Part shown: positions 1-11,428 of the stretch, in pieces
How the letters are laid out: each line of letters starts with the position of its first letter
How positions within the stretch are numbered: position 1 is the stretch's first letter
Assembly: GCA_030847615.1 (NCBI GenBank)
Contig: JAUMIR010000004.1
Coordinates: forward strand, 87,327,001-87,391,000
Direction of reading: 5' to 3'
Source of the DNA: Gambelia wislizenii
Taxonomy: Eukaryota > Chordata > Lepidosauria > Squamata > Crotaphytidae
Length of the DNA: 64,000 bases
Notes under the pieces: model-generated
Database searches by the model: none
What the model was told of the DNA's origin: nothing
The model's input: only the letters and a program-made list of their open reading frames with translations
Translations under genes and position numbers: made by a program

Positions 1-1559
1 ACTGCATGCGATATATAGTAGTTGGGAACCTCTAGTATTATTTTGGTATGGAGTTCAAATGCATTCTCAGTGATGATATTAGACACAGAAATCTTGTGTG
101 TATATCTTATAAAAATATGCATATGAATATGAACACAGACACATAGGAAATGGAGGCCTAAGTAGCACTGCTCAAAGAATTATAAAGTTGTAGTAATACC
201 TTTGGATGAGACAGATTCCATTGTGCTTGGTGCTATATGCTCTGCACCTCACCGAGTAAGAGGCATGACTAAGATCAGAAACAAGAAGTTATGGAAGATG
301 CAAGGCCGCTGCTGAAAACATTTCATTCTCCTTCAAGAAGATCTAATAATACTGTACAATGTCATTGTATTTTGACATTCTCCACTCTACACCCAATGAA
401 ATGATTGGGTGGATTAACCTGGAATACAATTTACATTGCAGGTTTCGTATTACTGGACATGACAGGTGAGGAGGGAGAATGTGAGACCAGTATTTTTCAA
501 AGTAACTGCTCACCTGCCATAAAATCTGGTTCTAGGCTATGAAGGAACAAAGATCCAGTTATCTGGGGTTGCACATCATTAAAAATGAAAGTGTTTCTCT
601 GATGCTTCTTCGTTATGGAGAATATGCAAGGCATTCTCAAATCTTGTCCTTCCATGACAAGATTGAATGCTTAATGTTTCCCCCTTCAGGTGCATATGGA
701 TACTTCTGTATGTGGGCAGCTAGTTTCATCTTGTACCAGAGGAGGGAATCATACAGCCCTCTAGATGTGGTTGCACTGCAACTCCTTTGGTTATGCTGGC
801 CAGGGCAGCTGAGAATTGTAGTCCTACAACATCTGGAGGACTGCACAAGTCCCAGTCCTGTCTTATAGGATAGTCTAGCACAATCTCTTAATTATAACTG
901 TGCCACAAACTGCATAGAAGGCAAAATACACCATGCGACTTACTAGAATGCTTATGCTTTATGACAAGCTGTGGAAATATATATTGGTTTCAGTATTACA
1001 GTCTTAGTAGAGACTAACTGGTTATCAGCAATTCCATATGTTGTAAAAAACAAAACAAAAACAAGATAGTGCAAGGGTGGGAAATGATGATTTCCTTGCA
1101 TTTCTGTTGAGAATTGTGGCTGTTTCCTTAAAATGAGTTCTTAGCTTTCCTTGGGCCAGTGAAAGAACAGAACTGTTTTGGTGGTTTGTTGTTGTTGCTT
1201 CATAAGATCCTATTTGTTTACCACTTTCTACATTCAGTGTGGGGCAGCTAGTGGACCAAGTAGGGGAGCTGTTCCCTCCATCATTTTGAGGTGAGGTGTC
1301 CCCTGGCTTGGTCCACAAGCCATCACTGACACTTAGTATGTATACACACACACATTAGTATGTACCAATGGGTAGATGCAACTAATTCTTACTGTTTCCA
1401 TTCTAACTGTTTCAGACAGTTATGCTCTCCCAGCTTGTAACAGTGGTGCTTTTACAACTATTTTAATTTATCAGAATGACTATCTTTTATTTCTGCCACC
1501 ATGCCCAATTCAGTTCTGGAATAAATGCAACTCAGAAGTCTTCTTTGGTCTTCCTGCAG
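1..1559 (+). other. ST3GAL3: Upstream intron of ST3GAL3 (3' part)
   Basis: Non-coding sequence ending in a pyrimidine-rich 3' splice site (ttcctgcag) at 1551-1559. Because the exon begins with the last base of a codon, this is a phase-2 intron. Apart from a hAT-like fragment near 740-862 I see no gene or recognisable element in it; short open frames here look like chance. Confidence 0.75.
740..862. mobile_element. Degraded hAT-like fragment
   Basis: The segment 'gaattgtagtcctacaaca' followed by 'tctggaggactgcacaa' and a terminal 'cccagtcctg' resembles the very common amniote hAT-type non-autonomous element whose body reads 'ttgtagtccaacaacatctgg' and which ends in CCACCCCTG. Only one end is recognisable and no target duplication is visible. 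Family assignment is from memory of the repeat. Confidence 0.4.
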
Positions 1560-1746
1560 GTTGAACTCTGCTCCAGTGAAAGGCTTTGAAAAAGATGTTG
1601 GTGGCAAGACAACAATGAGGATAACATACCCAGAAGGGGCCATCCAGAAACCAGAGCAGTATGAAAAGGACTCTCTGTTTGTGTTAGCAGGGTTCAAGTG
1701 GCAGGATTTCAAGTGGCTGAAGTACATTGTTTACAAGGAAAAAGTG
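1560..1746 (+). CDS. ST3GAL3: ST3GAL3 internal exon (alpha-2,3-sialyltransferase)
   Basis: An internal coding exon of a CMP-sialic acid:beta-galactoside alpha-2,3-sialyltransferase, a type II Golgi membrane enzyme that sialylates N-acetyllactosamine ends of glycoproteins. The exon is preceded by ttcctgcag and followed by gtaaga. Base 1560 completes a split codon and 62 codons follow, beginning LNSAPVKGFEKDVGG and containing KTTMRITYPEGA, LFVLAGFKWQDFKWLKY and IVYKEKV. This block lies at the end of and just after sialylmotif L. The ending KEKV joins directly in phase 0 to SASDGFW in the next exon at 39231, as expected for ST3GAL3 rather than ST3GAL4, 5 or 6, which differ here. The frame is free of stops. 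Paralogue choice relies on remembered family sequences. Confidence 0.93.
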
Positions 1747-4197
1747 GTAAGATAAGTCACTTTTCAGAGAGGAATTTGTGTAATTTCATGACTGTTTGCA
1801 TGTAGTCAAGACTTAGCTTCCAGTGCAGCACAGTGCTGTGCCATGTACTTAAGTTTCTTGCACATCTCCGTTTCTCTGGACTTTTCTATCTACCTCAGTT
1901 GTACCAATAAGAGTGTGAGAGTATCCCTCTAATCCCAGAATAATATGCATATGGATATCTACTAAATTCAGTTGAAGCAGTTCAGGTATTTGTGCAGGCA
2001 TATAGGGTTGGAAACCACATAACAAATAACTGAAAATGATATAGTAGAAAGAGCATATTTTTGCAAGCCATACGGTAGCAAGTTGTTATTGATAGAAATA
2101 ACATTGATAAATTAATCCATCAGCTGTAGCTAGTAAATTCAAACAAATTAGGGAAGTTGGCTAGCCCATCAAGAGGCTCCACATTTCTCAGCAGAATATA
2201 GTCTGCACAGCTCATAGATGAGCGGATTCCACAGAGGGTTTTAATTAGTGCTTGCCATTAATGAGGAAATTGTCTTACTTGCATGTTTCATTCCAGCTTC
2301 TCTTAGTTGCTTGAGGTATACTGCACTGTGCACACATGGAATGTATTTTATTGTAGTCTGACATCTAAATTAACAAATGTTGGAGAAAGCAATGCTTTTA
2401 GTTTGGAAGTGTCAGCATTTCTTGATCTATGTTACTGGAAGAGGAGCCAGCAGAAAAATAGTTTAGAATCTGCCAAGCCCAGCCAAGACACTTTGGAAAT
2501 AGCTGGGCCAATTTGAGAACACAGCTCTCCTTTATGCAAACAAGCTATTTAGTGGGTTGGATTCAAAGGTAATTCTTTACCTCGGAATAATAATTTCATC
2601 TGCAGAGGGCTCTCCTTGAACATCTGGTTCATGTTGGTAAAGGAGCCAAGTGAGGGCAAAGGTTTCCCTGAAAATACGTAGCTCCTGGGCTTTTCCCTCT
2701 CTCAAAAGCAAAGCTATGCCTGCTTTCACCAGTAGTCTGCCAAGAAGAGCAGCTTATAGAGCAAGTCCCTGAGGCATCAAGAAGCTGTCTTTATTAGTGA
2801 AAGTCTGACAGTGAATGAGCACCTGCTTGCAAGTGCAGCCATGTTCAAGAGCTTTCTCATTGCAAGGGTGTGTCTGACACAGAGTTCACAGGGATAACAT
2901 TGGTGGTTGTGTAGGATGCAACTGTTATTTCAGCAAAGGGCCAGGAAAATTGTTGGCTACCTCACCCTATGCACCAGGAGTGGATGACTATTGTCCTCCA
3001 TATGTTCCTGGATTTCCGTTCCAACTATACTTCACAATTGGCTATGCAGGCTAGGGCTGATGGGAGTTACACTCCAATAATATCCAGGGGTCCACAATTG
3101 TCATACACACATCAGTTGACTAGTAACTTGTGTTCATCATCAGGGGTAAAATCCACAAATTTTACTGTGAATTGGGAATGTTCTTCTCCCAACCCATGTT
3201 TATAAAGGAATGGGAAGAATCAGTTCTCCATCTCTTACACAGTTCGATTTCTGGTGCTGATTTTAATGTGATGGTTGGTTTGTTAAGTACCTGGGGGGTG
3301 GGGGGAATATATAACTGAGAAAATAGTTTTATTACATTGCACTTTGCTAGTCTCCTTCCCTACCCCACCCCACCCTGATACAGTAATAGCTGCCTGTGAA
3401 ATCCCCTGAGGTGAAGTTTTGTCTTTTGCGCTCTCCTTTGAGATTACAGAGACTACTCATTACCGCTGATGGCAAGTCCTTTTGGGGTTGGTAATGACAG
3501 TGAGTATTATGTTAACAGGTGGCACATAGTGTGGTACAACCTAAACAGCAACTAATTCCTCTTGGTTGTATAACTCATCGCCATCTCTGGTTTTAATTTA
3601 TCTCCTTAATATTTAATTGAGTGACTGAGTTATTTTCTACTATCCAAAATCAGTGGGTGATAAAGATAGGTTAAAATTAATCCACTTTGCCCTACATCAA
3701 AGAGGAAATGGGTGCCTAAGATATTTAAGAATGAGTCACAGCCACAAGTTAAGCAAGAGGAGAGCAAAGGGAGAAGCAGAAGAAAGAGCTGTCAAGCTGA
3801 CTCCCTCCTGAAGGTGTTATATATACACAGAACTAGAAAAGAATTTTCCCTTTCTTCTTCGCTCTTTTTCACCTTGTTCTAGTAAGGTGGTTTTCCAGGG
3901 CAAACCAAGAGGCATGTTCAGAGAGGAGCTATTATAAGTGTCATGAAGGTTTGGAAAAGGTTTCTAATCCTTTTACAAAACAATTGCCAAGCTGCTGTTC
4001 TGATAAGTACTGCCATTTTTGACACACAGAACATTAGTCTTCTTGAGCATCTTCATTCTGTCCAAATAAGAATTAAAATCCCCACATTATAAAGATGGAA
4101 GGAAATAACAGGAAAGTACTGTCTGCTTAGGTGTTTGGCTAATTTAGACCACTCCAGAATACTCAGTCTGGAAACCTCATTGTGCCACACACAAGCT
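1747..4197. other. Intronic sequence without genes
   Basis: No coding exon or RNA gene seen. The only recognisable item is a hAT-like fragment near 3040-3115. A G-rich run sits at 3291-3305. Open frames here are short and show no family resemblance. Confidence 0.6.
3040..3115. mobile_element. Degraded hAT-like fragment
   Basis: Text such as 'gctgatgggagttacactcc' followed by 'aataatatccaggggtccac' matches the body of the widespread amniote hAT-type repeat with 'gatgggagttgtactccaac' and 'atctggagggccac'. Ends and target duplication are not recognisable. Confidence 0.4.
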
Positions 4198-4205
4198 TTT
4201 TAGAG

Positions 4206-4591
4206 CAATGGTGAAAACAGTGGTTCTTAACCTGGGGTCTGTGGACCCCAAGGGGTCCGCGATGTTCTCACAAAGGGTCTGTGAAGGCTTGAAAGTTGCT
4301 TGGCCCACCTCTTCCCTGCAGTGGAGTGGCCATGTGACAGGAGACAAGGCAAAGGCCGGCCGGCCAGCTGGCCTAGCCTGCACATTGCCATTCAATCCAC
4401 TCCAGCCACAAACTTGAAGAAACAGGAAAAATCTTCCTCCCCCCCCCCCCAGTGCCTCTGAGGGAAGATTTCATGGATGATATAATTGTATTGTTGTTGT
4501 TGTTTTAAATCTTGAGTTACATCTTTGGGGTCTGTGGCAACAAAAGGTATTTAAAGGGGAGCCCTGGTACAGAAAAGGTTAAGAACCACTG
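4206..4591 (+). mobile_element. Non-autonomous hAT element, copy 1
   Basis: The right end reads aggttaagaaccactg, the perfect reverse complement of cagtggttcttaacct at 4218-4233. The element is flanked by an exact 8-bp duplication ttttagag at 4198-4205 and 4592-4599, the size expected of hAT transposases. Using that duplication the left end is at 4206, so a 12-bp extra 'caatggtgaaaa' precedes the canonical inverted repeat. The CAGTGGTTCTTAACC terminus is Charlie-like. The body has no transposase; internal text includes 'ggggtctgtggaccccaag'. A related copy lies at 20853-21217 in opposite orientation. Confidence 0.8.
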
Positions 4592-5430
4592 TTTTAGAGG
4601 TCTCTTGTCTTTTTGTCCAAGCATTGTTTCCCACACTTCTAAATTGCTTCTTGTTACACCTACTGTTAGTTCATAAACTAATTGTTCATCAGTATTATTA
4701 TAATCTACATGCTTCCTGGGTTGTTCTAATTTTTTACATATTCAAGGCTCTCTCTTCCTTCTCCTTCTGTTCTCTGTGAATGAGGTAGTGCTGATGCTCT
4801 GTAATTTACTCTGAATATCTAAACCCCTGATGTATCTGTCCATTATAAAACATGAGGATAAACTCATGCTGGTGTCTGATTTCAGAGCTGTTAATCACTA
4901 AGCTGAATTACACGAATAACTAAATGTGCCATGTTTCTTGTTTTATTGTCATTGCAGTTTTAATAACTGGCTTAAACATTTATCATGTCTTGCTAAAACT
5001 CAAGAATCTGTTCACAGCAAACAAACATCTCTTGATCCCTCAAAGATATAGCAGCCTCTTTTCTTTTTAAATTTTAAAAATGTACCACTTTGTACCACTG
5101 TGGCTCTTTTACATACCTGCATTATTTTGGTGGAGCAAAATGAAGACATTAATTTAACACTACAGTTGGCAGTTTGCTTACTTATAATGTGATATACAGT
5201 ATTTTTAAAAAATAGAAGTGAGTGTGATACACATGTTGAGGGCAGAATTCTATTTCATGTTCAAATGTAATTCAACCTCAGCAAAGATGTTCAAACAGGG
5301 AAGGAAAATGCAAAATATAACAACCTGCAACATCTCCCTTGAACATAAAGACATCAGAAATGAAAAGTTGCATCCATGTTTAGAACACCACTCTTTGTGT
5401 TCTATCTCTGCAGCCATTTAAAAAGGAACT
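4592..5430. other. Intronic sequence without genes
   Basis: AT-rich intronic sequence with no recognisable gene, repeat family or RNA. Confidence 0.5.
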
Positions 5431-5442
5431 AGGAAGGATGTA

Positions 5443-5953
5443 TGTGACGAATGTTGCTGTCCTTGAGCAAGCAGGGATCACCAGCATTGAGGCCATGATA
5501 TTGAGATCACAGCTGCGCTGGGCAGGGCACATTTCTAGGATGGAGGACTATCGCCTCCCCAAAATAGTACTCTACGGTGAACTCGCCACGGGTCAGCGTA
5601 AGAGGGGCGCTCCAAAAAAGCGATACAAGGACTCCCTGAAACAACATCTCAGGCTCAGCCAAATTGATCATTAACAATGGTCCGCCCTGGCCTCACATTG
5701 GGGGGCATGGAGATGCACTATCTACAATGCTGCAGCCTTATTTGAGAACTCACGCCGAACAAGTCTTGAAGAGAAACAACAATGCAGAAAGAATCACAAC
5801 CCAGAAACATCACCCAAGGAGACCTTCTGCTGTGCTTTCTGCAGTTGGACCTGTTTATCTCGGATTGGCCTTTTTAGTCATCAGCGCGCTTGCAGAAAGC
5901 GTGGCATGAGTCCTTCCTGAATCTTTGTATGTGAAGAAAAGCCAGAGAGAGAG
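5443..5953 (+). mobile_element. 5'-truncated RTE-like LINE, 3' end
   Basis: About 510 nt of the 3' end of the same LINE family found nearly complete at 14864-18300. Translation gives VTNVAVLEQAGITSIEAM, LRWAGHISRMEDYRLPK and, downstream, a CxxC-SRIGLFSHQRAC zinc-finger-like tail, with stops and small frame changes, so it is dead. The 3' end is a short GA run directly after gaagaaaagcc. A perfect 12-bp duplication aggaaggatgta flanks the copy (5431-5442 and 5954-5965), showing a target-primed reverse transcription insertion with strong 5' truncation. Confidence 0.88.
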
Positions 5954-6164
5954 AGGAAGGATGTAGAAGATAATGCAGCACCTACTTTGATGGTTGAGAT
6001 GCAGATCTTGTTCAGATGTAGCACAAAACCATGATTTAGCCTTACTTCCAGTTCATGCATTTACCATTTCTTTCTCCTTCAATATAGTCATGAAGAAGTG
6101 ATCATAAACTTTCACTCTAATTTTGCTTTACCATTTCATCTAAACTCAAATGAATGAATTATGG

Positions 6165-6821
6165 ATCCTCTTCGTGGTCTCTGTGAATACATACAGTTGG
6201 GTAATTCCTGCACCTGCGCAGAGCATTTGGAACCTTCTGGAATGTGGCCAAAGACTTTTGGCAGTAGCCCCGCCAATCCCAACGGTTGCTCTGAGGCGTT
6301 ACCACCTATTCCCCTCAGTTCCTTTTCATCTGCCGCGCAGGCAGCATGCTTTTAGGAACTTAGCTCTTGTTGGATCGCTAGACTTTCAGTTTTGACTTGG
6401 ATATTCTCCGATTACAGTTGCTTCTTGTGTGTTTTGGACTTGTTTTCTTCGTTCGGATTGATTTTGGCTTGCCTTCTGGACCATTCACGATTCTTTGCCC
6501 CATCCTCGGACTCTGTTTGCTATCGGCTGTCAACAACCAGGACTGGACTTGACGATTCTGTGATGTAAAATGGCCTCTAAACTGGCAGCTTTTAAATGGT
6601 TTACGATATACCAGGCTAAATTGCCTAATTCTGATGGCCATTCAAAGTGCCTGATTTATTTGGGGGAGTCCCACAATGTGGAATCATGCCCACACTGCAA
6701 GGCATTTACCCCGCAAACTAGAAAGTAGAGGAGGACTCGCCTCCGATCCTTTCTGTATGAACGGGCACTGGTGCTACACTGTGCCTCCAACGGGTGTTTC
6801 AGCGATTTTAACAAAGGCCTC
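6165..6821 (+). mobile_element. Old DIRS element, left part (split)
   Basis: Starts with a left inverted repeat, cctcttcgtggtctctgtga, as in the two DIRS copies at 6822 and 27970, followed by the same kind of leader. A gag start at 6570 encodes MASKLAAFKWF, then QAKLPNSDGHSKCLIYLG, ESHNVESCPHCKAFTPQ and a stop at RK*. This is the same N-terminal Cys/His domain as the intact Gag at 28385 but clearly diverged. The sequence is interrupted at about 6821 by the younger DIRS copy and resumes at 13044. Confidence 0.85.
6570..6821 (+). pseudogene. gag N-terminus of the old DIRS element (broken)
   Basis: Start ATG at 6570. The first residues align with the intact Gag (MAAKTGFKRC), but two of the metal-binding cysteines near the start are replaced (FTIYQAKLP instead of CVVCQAKLP) and TAG ends the frame after CKAFTPQTRK. 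The remaining sequence (RRTRLRSFLYERAL) follows the RSSRLKSFLYEKAL stretch of the intact protein. The continuation is at 13044-13850. Confidence 0.82.
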
Positions 6822-6996
6822 ATCTTCTTTGTGGTCTCTGTGAATCACACAGTTGGGTTTATTCCTGTGCCTGCGCAGAGCATACGGAACCTTCTGGTAT
6901 CGCTAGGCAGAATGTGCATTGATACATTTTTGGCGGTAACTCCGCCCACACTAACGGTCCCTTAAAAGGCGCTCCTGCCTAATTCCCCTCAGTTCC
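6822..6996 (+). repeat. Left inverted terminal repeat, DIRS copy 1
   Basis: Runs from atcttctttgtggtctctgt to about cagttcctttt. Its reverse complement occurs at 12840-13043. It includes a TATA-like ttaaaagg near 6962, also present in the other DIRS copy; a promoter role is inference. Confidence 0.85.
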
Positions 6997-7251
6997 TTTT
7001 TTTCGGCCGCATTAGCAGCTCGAACGAACCTTCGCTCGCTAGTTTAATATCTTTTGCTTTTGGTTTTGACTCAGACTGGATTTTTGACAACGATTCTATC
7101 TCTTTGCCCTCGACTGTGTGTTTTGAAAACTTTTTGGCTTGACTCGGATTCTGACGACGATTTTCGTGCTCCTCTTGACTTGGTTTTGATCTCTGATTTT
7201 GGCCTGATCCGGACTGTTTTTGACGACGACTCATTCTCCGCTCTGCTTGCT

Positions 7252-9556
7252 ATGGCCGCTAAAACTGGCTTCAAACAATGCGTCATCTGCCAGGCGAAAC
7301 TGCCCAGCTCCGATGGGCACTCATGCTGCCTCATCTGTCTGGGTGAGTCCCACAATGTGGATGCTTGTGTCCATTGCAAGGCCTTCATGCCTCAGGCGTG
7401 GAAACACCGATCATCTCGCCTCAAGTCCTTCCTCTACAAGAAGGCTTTGATCCCTTCTGCGGCCTCGACACCCGCTGTGGGATCTCCGCAAAAAAGAGGA
7501 CGAACCCCCTCGCTGAAGTCCTCTCAAGCCAAGCGCCACCGGTCATGGAGCCCTTCTCGGCGCCATTCTGTAGCATCCGACCCAGAGGCTGTGCTCCATT
7601 CACACAAACATGCCACCAGGCCGACCCAAGCTGGGGATCAAGCCTCCTTGGATTTGTCGGCTGTCAGATCCAAGGACAAGCCTAGGGATCGATCAGGATC
7701 GAAGGATGCTGGCCGAGACCGGGAGTCTTCTGCATCTTCTAAGGGTAAAGCCCCTAAGAAGAAGAAGGTTAAGCGCACCCACACTGAGGAGAGACCGAAG
7801 GAGGCTAAAAAGGGCACTGAGCCCACTGTGTCCGTGATGCCAACTCCTGCTCCACCTGTACAGCCTGCTCCTGCCATACCACAGCCTCAACCCTCTCCTC
7901 AGGACTGAGGCGCCGGTACCGACCAGCCCCGATCCGGAGCTGCCATCCCAACTCCCTCCTTGGAGATCATGGAGGTCGAAGTGGGCGAGCTGTCGGGTGA
8001 GGAGGCGGAGGTCTCTCCACGTGTTCGTGGCCTCTCACCCGCTCTATTGGTCTCCTGCTCAGAACTGCTACGGGACTCCTCTACTGTGTGAGAGCAGGAT
8101 GATGAACCCCGACCGTCCACCTCTTGGATTCAGGAGGATGCTCAGGCATACGGGGCCTACAACCTGGCTAGGTCTATCTTCAAAGCGCCTTTGGCTAAAC
8201 TGCCAGGCGCTGATCGTGATACGGACCGGATATTCTGCCTCACAGAAGAGACGGCTACCCGTCATGTTTTGTCGATGCCTCCACCCCGTCTCTCATTCCA
8301 CGGGCCGGGCAAGGCTTCAGCTCCTCTGAGACACTCACCGAAGCCGACGCTGAAGGATACAGGCTGCCAAGTCTCTCCGTTCCGTCCGCTTCCTCCATTG
8401 CCTCTCACTCCGCCGCCACGTACATCCTCACTACTAGGCCGCCACCATAGCCCATCTCCGTCATCGGATTCATCCACCTCATCCGACTCTTCTGACGGAT
8501 ATCTCCATTACCTGCCATCCCCTCAGCCTGAATTACTGGACGAGGACTCCTCCTCCCCTACTGAGGATGTCAGCTCCTTCTCAGAGCAGGTGGTGCGCAT
8601 GTCGCATGCCCTGGAGCTCAAAGTCACCGAGAAGGAGTCCGACCCGGTTGATCCCATCTATCACCGGATCAAATCGAAGGCTCCACCAGCAGCCCGCATT
8701 CCGATCCTTCAGTCCCTTCTGAAGTTGACGCAGGGTTCGTCTGAAAATCCATCTTCGATCCCGTCGACTTTGAAGCGGATTGACCACCTGTATCGAGTGG
8801 ATGGGGATTTCATCGAATGGCTGCAGGAGCATCCGAAGCCCAACTCTGTGGTTGTTGAGGCAGCGCAGCCTAGGAGACAACGCCAGGCTCAGTCTACCCT
8901 TTCTGACCCAGAGGGAAGGAAGCTGGATATCATTGGCAAAAAGCTATATTCGGCTGTTGGGCTCAGCTTCCGGATAGCCAACTACTCGGCATGTATGGGG
9001 GCTTACCAGCAGGTCCTATGGGAGAGGATGGCGCCCCCATACAGGATCTGCTGGAAGAGAGGAGAAGGATGGCGGAGGCTATCCAGAGGTCCAACTACTT
9101 GCAGGCCAGTAGATGAACTCAGCACATGTTGCTGACTGTGCCGCCAAAACCGTGGCAGGTTCTGTTGCCTTACACCACCACGCTTGGCTTCGGTCGTCGG
9201 GCCTATCCACGCAAGCAGCTGCGACCATTGAAGATATGCCCTTTGGACAGCTCGGGCCTCTTCAATGGTTCAATGGATGAGAAACTTGAATTCACGCAGA
9301 AGATGAGGACCACCGCACGGATGTACGGTATGCCATCATCCTCATCTTCTGCCTACCATCCTAGGCACTGGTCTGGCTGGCACACATCCTCCTACGGCCA
9401 GCCCTTTAGACAGGGAAACACACCTCAATCCTCTAGGCGCTCTAGGTTCCAGCAACCGATGTCATCTTCCTCATTGGTGAGGAGCCAGGGATCCACCTCC
9501 CACTACCGCCTTCCCTCCAAGCAAAAATCAAAAGACCAAGGCAGGAGGAGGTTTTG
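7252..9556 (+). pseudogene. gag: DIRS gag, frameshifted (copy 1)
   Basis: Counterpart of the 773-residue Gag at 28385. It starts MAAKTGFKQCVICQAKLPSS and keeps the Cys/His block (C-x2-C, H-x2-C-x2-CLG, CVHC), then a Ser/Arg/Lys-rich region. The frame ends early at 7906 and coding resumes in other frames around 8191-9135 (DEDSSSPTEDVSSFSEQVV, IIGKKLYSAVGLSFRIANY) and 9126-9556 (DEKLEFTQKMRTTAR, ending KDQGRRRF). At least three frame breaks are visible, so no full protein can be made. Confidence 0.88.
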
Positions 9557-9597
9557 AATTGCCTTCTCTTTATATTGATGTTTCCGTTTTCTTTTAG
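9477..9597 (+). other. Candidate spliceosomal intron, DIRS copy 1
   Basis: GT at 9477 (ctcattGTGAGG context with one extra g) and AG at 9596-9597 after the pyrimidine run ttccgttttcttttag. Removal of 121 nt would join gag to the RT frame (TPLFGDRLSLF) at a codon boundary, exactly as in the intact copy. Signals are seen; splicing is inference. Confidence 0.5.
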
Positions 9598-11428
9598 ACC
9601 CCCCTGTTTGGAGACCGTCTGTCATTGTTCCAGCACGCCTGGTCCTCGATAACATCGGACCACTGAGTACTCCAGATTGTACGACACGGTTACTGGATCA
9701 AGTTCGATGAACTGCCCCCAACAGGTTGGGTCCATGCCACGCCGCCCTCTCCTCATCGAGGAGGTTCAGACCCTGCTTCAAAAAGGGGCCATCGAACCCG
9801 TGGACGCCGAGCATTGTCACCAGTGCTTCTTCTCCAGATACTTCCTGGTTGCGAAGAAGGACGGTGGCCTCCATCCCATCCTCGATCTCAGGGGAGTGAA
9901 CTGGTACATCATCCCGAAGAAGTTCAGGATGACCACCCTTGCTGCTATCCTCCCTCTTCTTCAATGACGGGACTGGTTTGTGTCCATAGATCTCAAGGAT
10001 GCCTACTTTCACATCAGGGTCCACCCTTCCCACAGGAGGTTTCTAGTGTTGCAGATCGAGGATGAAGCCTACCAATTCCGCGTCCTTCCATTCGGACTCT
10101 CCACGGCCCCGAGGGTGTTCACGAAATGTATGGCAGCAGTGGTGGCCTTCCTATGACAGCATGGGGTAATAGTCTTCCCATACGTAGATGATTGGCTGAT
10201 TGTGGCAGATTCCAAGCACCAGCTCAAGAGAGACATCGCCTTTACCCTAGATGTCTTACACACCCTGGGACTTGTGAACATGGAGAGGTCGCAGCTGAGC
10301 CCTACTCAGTCAATCCAGTTCATAGGAGCTTGACTGGATTCGATCTCGGCAACAGCATACCTTCCCAAGGGTCAGTTTGACACCCTTTGATTCCTGATTC
10401 ACCAGTCCAACGGTCCCAATGGGTTCGAGTGTATGCCATCCAAGTCCTCTTCGGACACATGGCAGCCACTACATCAGTCACTCGCCTGGCCAGACTTCGG
10501 TTCCAACCACTTCAACACTGGTTCCTGGGAGTTTTCGACCATCTACGGGACTCCCCCGGGACACTCCTAACGATGCCCCGTTCCGTCCACCACTCCCTGG
10601 ATTGGTGGTTGGTACCGACCAATGTTCTCTCCGGTCTTCCTTTCGATCCTCCTCAACCAGATGTCTCCCTCACGATGGATGCATCTCTTCAAGGTTGGGG
10701 AGTCCATCTAGGGCACCACGAGATCTGGAGTTCCTGGAGTACCAAAGAATGGGAGCTGCCCATCAACGTCTTGGAACTCCTTGCAGTCTAGAAGGCGCTT
10801 CGGGCCTTCGAGGTGTTGGTGCGAGGCAGGATGGTACTTCTCCTCATGGACAACATTTCAGTGATGTATTACCTGAACAAGCAAGGAGGTACCAGATCCC
10901 CTCAACTCCTCCAGCTCACTCATCAGATCTGAGACAGATGCATCGAAAGAAACATCCTTCTTCAGTCTATCCATCTCTCTGGGGAGGAGAACACTTGCAG
11001 ACAGACTGAGCCGTTCCAACTCCAGCGTCCACGAGTGGATGCTCCACCGACATATGGTGGCAGACCTCTTCCATCGATGGGGGACTCCGCTGATAGACCT
11101 CTTCGCAACCGCCCAGAACAGACAGTGCGACCAGTTCTGCTCCAGAAAACGGCACAAGGAATCCAGAGGGGACGCTTTCCTGTATCAATGGAACAGACCC
11201 TTCCTATACCTCTTTCCTCCGATCCCGCTGTTGACGAGGGTCGTCGCTAAGCTACGTCGAGACTGGTCGGATGTGATCCTCATCACCCTGTGGTGGCCCT
11301 GGCAACTGTGGTTTGCACCACTGCTGCTTCTGTCCAGACAGTGCTTCCTCCACCTCTGGATTGACCCAATCTGCTCACCATCCAACAAGGAAAGGTCAGG
11401 CATCCTGACCTTGACACGCTTCGCCTGA
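9598..11428 (+). pseudogene. DIRS RT/RNase H, multiple stops (copy 1)
   Basis: Counterpart of 30745-32610. Recognisable blocks are FFSRYFLVAKKDGGLHPILD, the polymerase YVDDW motif near 10180, RNase H text (MDASLQGWGVHLG, LELLAV) and the C-terminal block RWGTPLIDLFATAQNRQCDQ. Stops interrupt it at several points where the intact copy has sense codons, for example near 9965, 10155, 10333, 10388, 10789 and 10931. It cannot encode a functional enzyme. Confidence 0.88.

Noticed and set aside
539..868. Open frame of 109 codons as a host exon
   Set aside because: No splice context or family resemblance, and it overlaps hAT-like repeat sequence.
7054..7251. Upstream extension of the DIRS copy 1 gag frame
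   Set aside because: The other two DIRS copies start Gag at the ATG equivalent to 7252, and the upstream part corresponds to untranslated leader.
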